Positions 15,007 to 22,186 of a stretch of 26,619 nucleotides of DNA are shown piece after piece. The stretch covers positions 1 to 26,619 of the forward strand of contig JBOGZD010000027.1 of NCBI GenBank assembly GCA_050697155.1. Direction: 5' to 3'. Each line of letters begins with the position of its first letter. The first letter of the stretch is position 1. The notes beneath the pieces were generated by a model that did no database searches, had not been told where the DNA came from, and was given only the letters and a program-made list of their open reading frames with translations. This DNA comes from JBOGZD01 sp050697155. Lineage in GTDB: Bacteria > Actinomycetota > Thermoleophilia > Solirubrobacterales > 70-9. Made by a program: the position numbers and the translations under genes.

Positions 15007-15909
15007 CTACTCGAGCGGGAACAGCCTCAGCGCCTCCCTCAGGGTGATGTCCGGCGGGCCCTGCTGTAGATCCTCCGGGATGTGCTGGCCCACCCACTCG
15101 TCGTAGGTCTCCTGCCAGGTCCCGTCCTCGATGAACTCGGCGACCGACTCGTCGACGAACTGCTTCATCTCGGTGTCGCCCTCGGGGATGCCGACGCCGT
15201 ACGGCTCGGTCGTGAAATCGAGTCCGAGGAGCTCAAACGACTCATCCTGAATCACCATCCCGGTGAGGATCACGTTGTCGGTGGACACCGCGTCGACCGC
15301 GCCCGTCTGGGCCTGGTCGAAGCACTCCGAGTAGAGGTCGACCAGTCGCAGGTCCGCGCCCGGGGCCTCCTGCTCGATCGTGTCCGCGTAGGTCGATCCC
15401 AGCGCGGTGCAGACCCGGTTGTCGTTGAGGTCGTCGAGGGTCTGGATGTCCGAGTCCCCGGGCACCAGCACGTCGCCGTTGGCGACGTAGTAGGGCTCCG
15501 AGAAGTCGATCTCGAGGTCGCGCTCCTCGGTGATCGTCATCGTCGACAGGATCAGGTCGATCGTGCCGTCGACGAGCAGCGGGATGCGGTTGTCGGAGGT
15601 CGCCTCGCGGAAGTTCGCCTCGACCCCGAGCCGGTCGGCGATGTAGTTGCCGAGGTCGACGTCGAAGCCCTCGACCTCATTGGTCTGCGGGTTGTTGAGC
15701 CCGAACGGGGGCACGTCGAACTTGACGCCGATCGTGATCTCGCCCGCGTCCTGGAGCTCGGCCATCGTCGTCCCCGCTTCGAACTCCTCGACCGCGGCGA
15801 CCTCCTCGCCGTTGTCGTCGTCGTCATCGTCGCCGCATGCGGCGAGGGTCAGCGCGGCGAGCACCAGCATCGCGATCGCGATCAGGTGCCATCTGAATCT
15901 CCGGTTCAT
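15007..15909 (-). CDS. Polar amino-acid ABC transporter substrate-binding lipoprotein
   Basis: A 300-residue family 3 solute-binding protein. The lipoprotein signal (MNRRFRWHLIAIAMLVLAALTLAAC, Cys25) is followed by an Asp-rich linker of six aspartates. The mature domain has GEITIGVKFDVPPFGLNNPQTNEVEGFDVDLG, the SBP_bac_3 signature region, FREATSDNRIPLLVDGTIDLILSTMTITEERD and FSEPYYVANGDVLVP, then the second-lobe segments VCTALGSTY and AVSTDNVILTG. These fit a glutamate/aspartate-type binding protein, though specificity is inferred. ATG 15909 (MNRRF) is chosen over a frame-extension to 15951 because it starts the signal peptide and has AGAAGGA/GAGG just upstream. Confidence 0.93.
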   Translation of the reverse strand: MNRRFRWHLIAIAMLVLAALTLAACGDDDDDDNGEEVAAVEEFEAGTTMAELQDAGEITIGVKFDVPPFGLNNPQTNEVEGFDVDLGNYIADRLGVEANFREATSDNRIPLLVDGTIDLILSTMTITEERDLEIDFSEPYYVANGDVLVPGDSDIQTLDDLNDNRVCTALGSTYADTIEQEAPGADLRLVDLYSECFDQAQTGAVDAVSTDNVILTGMVIQDESFELLGLDFTTEPYGVGIPEGDTEMKQFVDESVAEFIEDGTWQETYDEWVGQHIPEDLQQGPPDITLREALRLFPLE

Positions 15910-15955
15910 ACCTCGATCCTTCTCTCTCCCCCCGCTGTTCTGCAAGTCCATGGTT

Positions 15956-16711
15956 TCAGTGATGGATGATCTTGTCCACGAACTCCTTCGCCCGGTCGCT
16001 CTTGGCCTGTTTGAAGAACTCGTCCGGCGGTCCCTCCTCGACGATCCGCCCCTCGTCGATGAAGACGATCCGGTCGCAGACCTCGCGCGCGAAGCCCATC
16101 TCGTGGGTCACCACGACCATAGTCATGCCCTCGCGCGCGAGGTCGCGCATCACGTCGAGCACCTCGCGGATCATCTCCGGGTCGAGCGCCGAGGTCGGCT
16201 CGTCGAACAGCATCAGCTTCGGGTCCGTGGCGAGCGCGCGGGCGATCGCCACCCGCTGCTGCTGCCCGCCGGAGAGGTCGGCCGGGTAGTCGCCGGCCTT
16301 CTCCGGGATCCCCACCCGCTGGAGCAGCTCCCGGGCACGGCGCCCGGCCTCCTGCCGCGACGCCTGGCCGACCTCGAGCGGGGCGAGAGTGATGTTGTCG
16401 AGGACGGTCATGTGCGGGAACAGGTTGAAGCTCTGGAAGACCATCCCGATCTGGGCCCGGATCCCGTACACCTCGCGGCCGCCGGCCTCGACCGGGCTGC
16501 CGTCGAAGCGGATCCGCCCGTCGTCGATCGGCTCGAGCCCGTTGATGCAGCGCAGCATCGTCGACTTGCCCGAGCCCGACGGGCCGGCGACGACGATCGC
16601 CTCCCCGCGCGCGATCCGCAGGTCGACGTCGTCGAGGACCAGGTTGTCCCCGAAGCTCTTGCGGACCCGGTCGAGCTCGACCAGATTTCCGTCGGCGGCC
16701 TGACCTTCCAT
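15956..16711 (-). CDS. Polar amino-acid ABC transporter ATP-binding protein (GluA/GlnQ-like)
   Basis: A 251-residue ABC ATPase powering amino-acid uptake. Motifs: Walker A GPSGSGKST (43-51), Q-loop VFQSFNLFPHMTVLDN (91-106), signature LSGGQQQR (146-153), Walker B LMLFDEPTSALD (166-177), and H-loop VVVTHEMGFA (His203). The FNLFPHMTVLDNITLAP and PTSALDPEMIREVLDVM segments are typical of the PAAT subfamily. It is the first gene of a leftward operon with the binding protein and two permeases. A TAGAGT box (minus strand, 16721-16726) lies nine bases before the ATG. Confidence 0.95.
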   Translation of the reverse strand: MEGQAADGNLVELDRVRKSFGDNLVLDDVDLRIARGEAIVVAGPSGSGKSTMLRCINGLEPIDDGRIRFDGSPVEAGGREVYGIRAQIGMVFQSFNLFPHMTVLDNITLAPLEVGQASRQEAGRRARELLQRVGIPEKAGDYPADLSGGQQQRVAIARALATDPKLMLFDEPTSALDPEMIREVLDVMRDLAREGMTMVVVTHEMGFAREVCDRIVFIDEGRIVEEGPPDEFFKQAKSDRAKEFVDKIIHH

Positions 16712-16720
16712 CCGGTCGGG

Positions 16721-16726
16721 ACTCTA
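16721..16726 (-). promoter_or_regulatory. Candidate -10 box TAGAGT of the amino-acid importer operon
   Basis: TAGAGT lies nine bases before the ATPase ATG on the minus strand. The hairpin at 16736-16793 sits directly upstream, across the -35 region. Confidence 0.45.
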
Positions 16727-16735
16727 TCGCCGCGC

Positions 16736-16793
16736 TTAGGGCCTATCTCACTAGACCCAGCGCGCGCACTGGGCCTACCGAGATAGGCCCTTA
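16736..16793. repeat. Long two-stage hairpin in the divergent promoter region
   Basis: The outer arms TTAGGGCCTATCTC (16736-16749) and GAGATAGGCCCTTA (16780-16793) pair with one mismatch. The inner arms TAGACCCAG (16752-16760) and CTGGGCCTA (16769-16777) also pair with one mismatch, around a CGCGCGCA loop. No T-tract follows. It spans the -35 region of the amino-acid importer operon and may be an operator or a structured RNA. Confidence 0.6.
16786..16793 (+). repeat. Left copy of flanking direct repeat GGCCCTTA
   Basis: The sequence GGCCCTTA occurs here and at 17049-17056, bracketing the foldback element. The final A may belong to the element, giving a 7-bp repeat GGCCCTT. Confidence 0.6.
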
Positions 16794-17048
16794 TGTGCGT
16801 ATCCGGTTACGTCAGGTCCTCGCACGAGCGCGCCCGCGACGAGCTCGGGTGCCAAGCGCCGGCGGCCGAGATGGCTCGAGCCGGTGAATATGTACGGTTC
16901 AAGCCATCTCGGCGGGGGCGGGAGCCGGCTCCGTGGCGCTTCCCTCGCCGCCCGACCCGCTGCGCACAACGCGGTGGCCGGGGCGCTCGAGCACCGGACC
17001 CCGCCAGGCGCCTCCTCGGCGCAGCCTGAGCAAACCGGATACTCACAT
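16793..17048. mobile_element. MITE-like foldback element with terminal inverted repeats
   Basis: The 256-bp segment begins ATGTGCGTATCCGGTT and ends AACCGGATACTCACAT. The 24-nt ends (16793-16816 and 17025-17048, reaching TCAGG/CCTGA) are inverted repeats matching at 20 of 24 positions. Nested pairings continue inward: 16822-16835 with 16979-16992, AAGCGCC 16854-16860 with GGCGCTT 16935-16941, and 19-nt arms 16865-16883/16895-16913 with two mismatches around an 11-nt loop. Direct copies of GGCCCTTA flank it. No transposase or credible protein is encoded; short frames inside are arginine/proline-rich. A non-autonomous transposon fits best. A structured RNA gene is the main alternative. Confidence 0.6.
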
Positions 17049-17056
17049 GGCCCTTA
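17049..17056 (+). repeat. Right copy of flanking direct repeat GGCCCTTA
   Basis: Identical to 16786-16793, directly abutting the right terminal inverted repeat. It is followed by ATACGCT, so the insertion would lie just upstream of the -10 box of the next gene. Confidence 0.6.
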
Positions 17057-17057
17057 A

Positions 17058-17063
17058 TACGCT
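17058..17063 (+). promoter_or_regulatory. Candidate -10 box TACGCT
   Basis: TACGCT followed by GCGGCG and the ATG at 17070: a spacing of six, as expected when transcription starts at the start codon. Confidence 0.5.
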
Positions 17064-17069
17064 GCGGCG

Positions 17070-17411
17070 ATGAGCGGCTGGCGGCTGACGGTGCGCCACG
17101 GCTCGCGGGTCGAGCGCCAGCGCTTCGACGACCTCGACGGCGCGCTGGCGGCGATGGAGCGCGCGGCCGAGCGCGTGCGCGAGCGGGGGCCGCTGGCGGA
17201 AGTGACGATGCTGCGCAGCTTCGAGCCGGGCGAGCGGGTCGCCGCCCGGCTGGAGCTGTCGACCGGCGGGATGCTGAGAGGCCGCGACGCCGGGGTCGAC
17301 GTGATGGGCGACGGCTCCCTGGTCGCCTACGCGGGCGGGATCCGGCGGCGAACGCTGGCGCCCGGCGCCGGGGAGTCCCACTTCGACGCCGTCCGCCGGG
17401 CGCTCGAGTGA
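17070..17411 (+). CDS. Conserved-type hypothetical protein, 113 aa
   Basis: I do not recognise a named family. The product is soluble and mixed alpha/beta: MSGWRLTVRHGSRVERQRFDD, a helix rich in Glu/Arg (LDGALAAMERAAERVRERG), then strands (EVTMLRSFEPGERVAARLELST) and a glycine-rich segment (GVDVMGDGSLVAYAGGIRRR). It has no signal peptide or cysteines. It looks real: it has a -10-like box six bases before the ATG, coding GC pattern throughout, and no overlap with another gene. The foldback element lies just upstream of its promoter. Confidence 0.65.
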   Translation: MSGWRLTVRHGSRVERQRFDDLDGALAAMERAAERVRERGPLAEVTMLRSFEPGERVAARLELSTGGMLRGRDAGVDVMGDGSLVAYAGGIRRRTLAPGAGESHFDAVRRALE

Positions 17412-17467
17412 CCCCGGGGCCCGGCGGATCTCGCAGGTCGTGCCGGCGTTTCCTGCCCGACGCGAGC

Positions 17468-17473
17468 TAACGT
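17468..17473 (+). promoter_or_regulatory. Candidate -10 box TAACGT
   Basis: TAACGT followed by CGCCGT and the ATG at 17480, a spacing of six. Confidence 0.5.
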
Positions 17474-17479
17474 CGCCGT

Positions 17480-17806
17480 ATGAGCCCGGCCGACGAACAG
17501 GTCGACGTCCCGAAAGGGAGCTACGCGGCAGGGCGCCGCGTGCGGCTGCCGCGGGGCGCCGAGCCGCCGATCGTCGTCTACGTCAACGGGATCGAGCAGA
17601 AGGCGGGCGCCGACTACGAGCGCCGCGGCGACGAGATCGTCTTCGGCCGCCCGATCCTCAAGGAGAAGGTCGGCGCCGGCCGCTGGATGGCGATGTACCT
17701 GGGGTTGTTCGGCACCTACCGCAAGCACGAGACGATCGACGTCGAGTACCGACTCAGCGGCCAGGTCAAGCTCGCCAGCGACGTCGACGTCGTCCCCGAC
17801 GCCTGA
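17480..17806 (+). CDS. Conserved-type hypothetical protein, 108 aa
   Basis: A small protein of unknown function. The core strand pattern is PPIVVYVNGIEQKAGADYERRGDEIVFGRPILKEKVG, resembling a beta-sandwich repeat often seen with 'YVNG...DY...G..I.F' in carbohydrate- or phage-associated beta domains. A hydrophobic stretch follows (RWMAMYLGLFGTYRKHE), then IDVEYRLSGQVKLASDVDVVPD. There are no cysteines and no signal peptide. It is closely packed between two other small genes, each with its own -10-like box. A GTCGCC-GGC-GGCGAC hairpin follows at 17821-17835. I have no firm functional assignment. Confidence 0.65.
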   Translation: MSPADEQVDVPKGSYAAGRRVRLPRGAEPPIVVYVNGIEQKAGADYERRGDEIVFGRPILKEKVGAGRWMAMYLGLFGTYRKHETIDVEYRLSGQVKLASDVDVVPDA

Positions 17807-17841
17807 GCATCCCCCGGAAGGTCGCCGGCGGCGACTCCGAC

Positions 17842-17847
17842 TACCCT
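17842..17847 (+). promoter_or_regulatory. Candidate -10 box TACCCT
   Basis: TACCCT followed by seven bases (CCTCACC) and the ATG at 17855. Confidence 0.45.
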
Positions 17848-17854
17848 CCTCACC

Positions 17855-18127
17855 ATGTGTCGCAACATCCGCACCCTTCACAATTTCGATCCGCCCGCGA
17901 CCGCCGAGGAGGTTCGCGACGCGTCGCTTCAATACGTGCGCAAGATCAGCGGCTCGACCAAGCCCTCGAAGGCGAACGCCGAGGCCTTCGAGCTGGCTGT
18001 CGACGAGGTCGAGCGCGCGACCGCGAAGCTGGTCGCGAGCCTGGTCACCTCCGCCCCGCCGAAGAACCGCGAGGTCGAGGCGGCCAAGCGTCGCGAGCGC
18101 GCGGAAGCGCGCTTCGCGACCGCCTAG
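17855..18127 (+). CDS. DUF2277 family protein
   Basis: The 90-residue product matches the DUF2277 pattern end to end: MCRNIRTLHNFDPPATAEEVRDASLQYVRKISG, KPSKANAEAFELAVDEVERATAKLVASLVTSAPPKNREVEAAKRRERA. The opening MCRNI(K/R)TLxNFxPPAT is the hallmark. The protein is helical and cytosolic, and its molecular function is not established. A TACCCT box sits seven bases before the ATG. It is the last of three consecutive small genes, and the glycosyltransferase frame begins about 40 bp after its stop. Confidence 0.9.
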   Translation: MCRNIRTLHNFDPPATAEEVRDASLQYVRKISGSTKPSKANAEAFELAVDEVERATAKLVASLVTSAPPKNREVEAAKRRERAEARFATA

Positions 18128-18171
18128 CGGCCCGTCACTGGGCCGCGAGTCGCCACGGGAGCCTGGCGCCG

Positions 18172-19200
18172 ATCCGGATCCTGCTCGTCACCCAGATGTG
18201 GCCGAGCGCCGAGGAGCCTGACCTCGGCAGCTTCCTGGTTCCGCTGACGGCTGCGCTCGAGCGGGCCGGGCACGAGATCGAGGTCGTCGCAATCAGCCGT
18301 CGCGGCGGGCCGCCGGCCAAGTACCTGCGCCTGGCGCGTGAGGCACGCGCCGCGGCTCGGCGCAAGGCGCCGGACGTGGTCTTCGCCCACTTCCTGTTCC
18401 CGGCGGGCGCCGCAGGGGCGCTCGCCGCGCGGGCGGCCGGCGCCCCCCTGGTGGTCATGGCCCACGGGCAGGACGTCGCCAACCTCGACCGCCGCATCCC
18501 CGGCATCGCCTCGGTGACCCGCTGGGTGGTCGGCCGTGCGGCCGCGGTGATCGCCAACTCGCGCTGGCTGGCCGATCGGCTCACCGCGCGGACCCCGGCG
18601 GCCGGGGCGAAGCTCGAGGTCGCCAACGTGGGTGTCGACCTGGCGGCGTTCGCCCCCTGCCCCGCCGGGGACGCGCGCGCGGCCCTCGACTGGGACGGCG
18701 ACGGGCCGGCGTTCGTCTGCGTCGGCTCGCTGATCGAGCGCAAGAACGTCGTCCGGCTCGCCGACGCGTTCTCCCGGATCGGGCGAGGCCGACTCGCCTT
18801 CGTCGGCGACGGGCCGCTTCGTGGCGCGCTCGAGGGACGGGCGGGCGTGCGGCTGGTCGGGCGCGTCCCGCAGGCCGAGGTGCCGCGCTGGATCGCCGCC
18901 GCCGACGTCCTTTGCCAACCGTCCCTGACCGAGCCGTTCGGGCAGGCGACCCTGGAGGCGATGGCGATGGAGCGAAGCGTGGTGGCTACCACCGTCGGCG
19001 GCCCGCCCGAGTTCGTCACCCCGCAGGCAGGCGTCCTGGTCGACCCCCACGACATCGGGGCCCTCGCCGCGGCCCTGGAGCGCGCGGCGGAGCTGCCGTC
19101 GCCGAACCCCGCCGCACGCGAGGCGGCCGCCGGGCACGACGTCCACCACCAGGCGGCGAAGATGGTCGCGGTGCTCGACCGCGCTCGGGCGAGCCGGTAG
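18172..19200 (+). CDS. Glycosyltransferase family 4 protein, no canonical start codon
   Basis: A GT-B fold glycosyltransferase of about 342 residues. The N-terminal domain has RILLVTQMWPSAEEPDLGSFLVPLTAALERAGHEIEVVA and FAHFLFPAGAAGALAARAAG; the C-terminal has PAFVCVGSLIERKNVVRLADAF, LAFVGDGPLRGAL and the EX7E region LTEPFGQATLEAMAMERSVVATTVGG. It transfers a sugar from a nucleotide donor to a lipid, polysaccharide or metabolite acceptor. The family normally starts MRILLVTQMWP; here that first codon is ATC (18172). No ATG, GTG or TTG lies in frame between there and GTG 17857, which would swallow the DUF2277 gene. CTG 18163 is another option. A point change, error or non-canonical start is implied. 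Confidence 0.85.
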   Translation: MRILLVTQMWPSAEEPDLGSFLVPLTAALERAGHEIEVVAISRRGGPPAKYLRLAREARAAARRKAPDVVFAHFLFPAGAAGALAARAAGAPLVVMAHGQDVANLDRRIPGIASVTRWVVGRAAAVIANSRWLADRLTARTPAAGAKLEVANVGVDLAAFAPCPAGDARAALDWDGDGPAFVCVGSLIERKNVVRLADAFSRIGRGRLAFVGDGPLRGALEGRAGVRLVGRVPQAEVPRWIAAADVLCQPSLTEPFGQATLEAMAMERSVVATTVGGPPEFVTPQAGVLVDPHDIGALAAALERAAELPSPNPAAREAAAGHDVHHQAAKMVAVLDRARASR

Positions 19201-19216
19201 CGTCGCCACCCGAAAC

Positions 19217-19274
19217 CCGCGGCTCTGACCCCGGCACAGCCGCGCACCCCTGAGGCGCCGGGTACGAGCCGCGG
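19217..19274. terminator. Bidirectional hairpin between convergent genes
   Basis: CCGCGGCTC (19217-19225) pairs perfectly with GAGCCGCGG (19266-19274), and a further CCCGGC/GCCGGG pairing lies inside. It fills the gap between the convergent stops at 19200 and 19276. There is no T-tract. Confidence 0.6.
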
Positions 19275-19275
19275 A

Positions 19276-19497
19276 CTAGCCTTCCGCCAGCTTCAGGTGC
19301 TCGCGCCAGTCGGGGTCGAGCCCCGAGAGGGCGTCGAAGAGCACGGCCTCGAGCTCCGCCCCCTCGAGCGAGTCGGAGTCGAAGGTCGCGCATTCCAGCT
19401 CGGAATCGAACCCGACCGGGATGTCGGTCACCTCGCCCGCGGCGAGCGCTAGCTCCTCACCCTTGGGGCCGATCGCTTCGAGAGTCGCGATTCCCAT
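19276..19497 (-). CDS. Small acidic hypothetical protein, 73 aa
   Basis: The product starts MGIATLEAIGPKGEELALAAGEVTDIPVGFDSELECATFDSDSLEGAELEAVLFDALSGLDPDWREHLKLAEG. It is acidic, soluble and without recognised domains. ATG 19497 is chosen because TAGGGT (minus strand, 19505-19510) lies seven bases upstream, like other genes here; the longer frame upstream is arginine-rich and not convincing. The stop is followed at once by the hairpin shared with the glycosyltransferase. Function unknown. Confidence 0.6.
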   Translation of the reverse strand: MGIATLEAIGPKGEELALAAGEVTDIPVGFDSELECATFDSDSLEGAELEAVLFDALSGLDPDWREHLKLAEG

Positions 19498-19504
19498 CGG
19501 CGGC

Positions 19505-19510
19505 ACCCTA
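19505..19510 (-). promoter_or_regulatory. Candidate -10 box TAGGGT
   Basis: On the minus strand TAGGGT is followed by seven bases and the ATG at 19497. Confidence 0.45.
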
Positions 19511-19571
19511 TCTGCGCGGCGCGGGCGGTTGCAACGAGACGTCCAGGGCGACGTGCAACGATGGATCACGA

Positions 19572-21101
19572 GTGCACGGGGAGGCGGCCCCAAGCGTCGG
19601 ACCGGGCCGCGAGGTCGAGCCGCTGCGCTACTCCTCGACCCGCGGTCGCTGGGCGCTCGCCGCGGTCATCCTCGGTTCGGGAGTCGCGTTTCTCGAATCA
19701 AGCGTCGTCACCATCGCACTGCCCGAGATCGGGCGCGACCTGGACTTGGAGCTGGGCGGGCTGCAGTGGGTGATGAATGCCTACCTGCTGGCGCTGAGCG
19801 CGCTGATCATCACCGGTGGCTCCCTGGGCGATCTGTTCGGGCGCCGGCTCGTCTTCGTATACGGGTTGATCGGATTCGCCGCCACCTCGCTCCTCTGCAG
19901 CGCCGCGCCGAGCGGGGAGGTGCTGATCGCTGCCCGGGTGCTGCAGGGCGCCGCCGCCGCACTGCTGGTCCCGGCGAGCCTCGCGATCGTGGAAGCGAGC
20001 TTCGCCGAGGAGGATCGCGGCAGGGCGATCGGCGCGTGGGCGGGGTGGTCGGGCATCTCGAGCCTGATCGGTCCCTTCCTTGGCGGCTGGCTCGTAGACG
20101 CGGCGTCCTGGCGCTGGGTGTTCGCGATCGTCGTCGTCGCCGCCATCGTCGCGGCCTGGCTCGGAGCCCGCCACCTACCGGAGAGCAGAGCGCCACGAAC
20201 CGGCGCGACCCGGCCGGACTGGATCGGTTCCGTGCTCGTTAGCGCCGGGCTCGCGGGCGTCACGTATGCGCTCGTCGAAGCCGGCGGGGGCGGGCTCGGC
20301 GAGCCCGCCGTGGCCACGGCGGGCGCCGGCGGCTGCCTGTTGCTGATCGCCTTCCTGCTTTTCGAACGTCGCGCCGCCGCGCCGATGCTGCCGCTGGCGA
20401 TCTTTCGATCGCAGCAGTTCTCGGGCGCGAACGCGGCCACGCTCGCCAACTACCTGGCGATCGGCGCGATGTTCTTCTTCCTCTCGCTCCAGCTCCAGAA
20501 CGTGCTCGGCTACAGCGCGCTCGCCGCAGGCGCGGCCTCGTTTCCCGCCACGTTGATCATGCTGCTGTTCTCCCCCCAGGCGGGCAAGCTCGGACAGCGG
20601 ATAGGCGCGCGTGTCCCGATGACCGTCGGTCCGCTCGTTCTCGCCGCCGGCATGGTCCTGCTGTCGGGGATCGAGCAGGGCGACGACTACCTCGATGCGG
20701 TCCTCCCCGGGGTAATCGTGTTCGGGATCGGGATGACGATCTTCGTCGCCCCGCTCACCGCGGCGGTGCTCGGCGCGCTTCCCGACGAGCGGGCGGGGAT
20801 CGCCTCGGCGGTCAACAACGCCGCCGCCCGCCTCGCCCAGTTGTTCGCCGGCGCCGCGCTCCCGGCCGCCGCGGGCCTCAGCGCGAGCACCGAGGTCGCC
20901 GCCGGCGAGTTTTCGGACGGCTTCCGCACGGCGATGATGATCGCCGCGGCGATCGCCGCGCTCGGGGGCCTGCTCGCGTGGGCGACCATCCGCGGCCCCC
21001 AGCACCGCCGAGCGCCTCGCCACCCGAGCCCGAGTCAGGCCTGCACCTCGTGCCCGGCGGAAGACGAGAGCCCGGGAGCGGCCCGCGTCGCGCTCGAGTG
21101 A
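19572..21101 (+). CDS. MFS transporter, DHA2 (EmrB/QacA) family
   Basis: A 509-residue drug:H+ antiporter-type exporter with about 14 membrane helices. Helix 1 is WALAAVILGSGVAFLESSVVTIALPEIGRDLDL. The loop 2-3 motif A is GGSLGDLFGRRLVF; motif B is in ARVLQGAAAALLVPASLAIVEASF; motif C-like GWSGISSLIGPFLGGWLVD and RWVFAI follow. The second half continues to LLAWATIRG, followed by a polar C-terminal tail. It probably exports toxic or hydrophobic compounds with proton antiport; the substrate is unknown. GTG 19572 is a tentative start. It is divergent from the small acidic gene and convergent with the acyl-CoA dehydrogenase pair (14-bp gap). Confidence 0.9.
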   Translation: MHGEAAPSVGPGREVEPLRYSSTRGRWALAAVILGSGVAFLESSVVTIALPEIGRDLDLELGGLQWVMNAYLLALSALIITGGSLGDLFGRRLVFVYGLIGFAATSLLCSAAPSGEVLIAARVLQGAAAALLVPASLAIVEASFAEEDRGRAIGAWAGWSGISSLIGPFLGGWLVDAASWRWVFAIVVVAAIVAAWLGARHLPESRAPRTGATRPDWIGSVLVSAGLAGVTYALVEAGGGGLGEPAVATAGAGGCLLLIAFLLFERRAAAPMLPLAIFRSQQFSGANAATLANYLAIGAMFFFLSLQLQNVLGYSALAAGAASFPATLIMLLFSPQAGKLGQRIGARVPMTVGPLVLAAGMVLLSGIEQGDDYLDAVLPGVIVFGIGMTIFVAPLTAAVLGALPDERAGIASAVNNAAARLAQLFAGAALPAAAGLSASTEVAAGEFSDGFRTAMMIAAAIAALGGLLAWATIRGPQHRRAPRHPSPSQACTSCPAEDESPGAARVALE

Positions 21102-21115
21102 GCGCTACGCGAAGG

Positions 21116-22171
21116 TCACGCGGCCGCCGCCGGAGCGAGCTCGCCGAGCCCGGCGAGCGAGGCGACCCGCTCGCGGTGCTGGCGCGCGGTGCCGAGCAGC
21201 CCGGCCCCCACCCGGGCGCGCTTGAGCAGGAAATGGACGTCGTGCTCCCAGGTGAAGCCGATGCCGCCGAGGGTCTGAATCGCGTCGTGGGTGACCGAGG
21301 TGGCGGCGTCGGAGGCTCGCGCCTTGGCCATCGATGCGGCCGCCGGCAGCGAGTCGGGGGCGCCTTCGGCGCCGACCGGTCGCTTCGCCTCCTGAGCGTC
21401 GGCGCACCAGGCGGCGTAATAGGTCAGCGAACGGGCCTCCTCGGTGTCCCACAGCATCCCCGCGAGCCGGTGCGACACCGCCTGGTATGCGCCGATCGGG
21501 CGGCCGAACTGCTCGCGCTCCTTCGCGTAGTCCACCGCCATGTCGAGCGCCCGCTGGGCGATCCCGACGAGCTCGGCGGCGAGCGCGACGACGCCGGTGT
21601 CGACCGCCGTCGCGACCTCGCCGGGAAGCGGGTCGCCGCCCTCGGCGGCGACCCGGTAGTAGGCGCGGGTCGTGTCGATCAGCTCGAGCCGCTCGACCGA
21701 GGCGCCGGCGGGCTCGACCAGGCGCGCGCCCTCGCCGTCGTTTAGCACGAGCACGGAGGCGCCCTCGGCCGCGCCGACGATCGGCTCGTCGTCGGGGGTG
21801 AGCGCGGCGGCCCCGCGCTGCTCACCGGTGGCGATCCCAGGCAACCAGCGCTGCCTCTGCTCGTCCGACCCCGCCTGTTCGATCAGCAGGCCGGCAAGGG
21901 CGTTGGCGATCAGCGGGGTCGGAGCGCAGGCGTAGCCGAGCTCCTCCTGGAGGATCACCAGCTCGAGCGCGCCGAGGCCCTGGCCGCCGTACTCCTCGGA
22001 GACCGCGATCCCCGGCCAGCCGAGCTCGCAGACCTCGTCCCAGATCGCCTCGTCGTAGGGGCTCTCGGATTCCGCGAGCTCGCGGACCTTCTCGGGCTTG
22101 AACCTCGCGGCGAGGAACTCGCGCGCGGTCGACTTGATCTCCTGCTGCTCGTCGCTGAAGCCGAAGTTCAC
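21116..22171 (-). CDS. Acyl-CoA dehydrogenase, probable non-catalytic partner subunit
   Basis: A 351-residue acyl-CoA dehydrogenase-fold protein. The N-terminal domain is MNFGFSDEQQEIKSTAREFLA, EVCELGWPGIAVSEEYGGQGLGALELVILQEELGYACAP; the C-terminal has LVGIAQRALDMAVDYAKEREQFGRPIGAYQAVSHRLAGM and VTHDAIQTLGGIGFTWEHDVHFLLKRARVG. The middle beta domain is shortened and the terminal segment (RARVGAGLLG) has no catalytic glutamate. This fits the FadE-type heterotetramers of steroid or branched acyl-CoA catabolism, in which one subunit lacks the base. It follows the other dehydrogenase gene by 15 bp, with GGGAGGGCG just before its GTG. Confidence 0.9.
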   Translation of the reverse strand: MNFGFSDEQQEIKSTAREFLAARFKPEKVRELAESESPYDEAIWDEVCELGWPGIAVSEEYGGQGLGALELVILQEELGYACAPTPLIANALAGLLIEQAGSDEQRQRWLPGIATGEQRGAAALTPDDEPIVGAAEGASVLVLNDGEGARLVEPAGASVERLELIDTTRAYYRVAAEGGDPLPGEVATAVDTGVVALAAELVGIAQRALDMAVDYAKEREQFGRPIGAYQAVSHRLAGMLWDTEEARSLTYYAAWCADAQEAKRPVGAEGAPDSLPAAASMAKARASDAATSVTHDAIQTLGGIGFTWEHDVHFLLKRARVGAGLLGTARQHRERVASLAGLGELAPAAAA

Positions 22172-22186
22172 GCCCGCCCTCCCCGA

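Noticed and set aside
15820..15840. Six-codon aspartate run near the start of the binding-protein gene
   Set aside because: Asp-rich linkers after the lipid-modified cysteine are common in actinobacterial binding lipoproteins; not a repeat element.
16775..17029. Short frames on both strands inside the foldback element
   Set aside because: Arginine/proline-rich with no homology I recognise; the inverted-repeat structure explains the sequence better than a gene.
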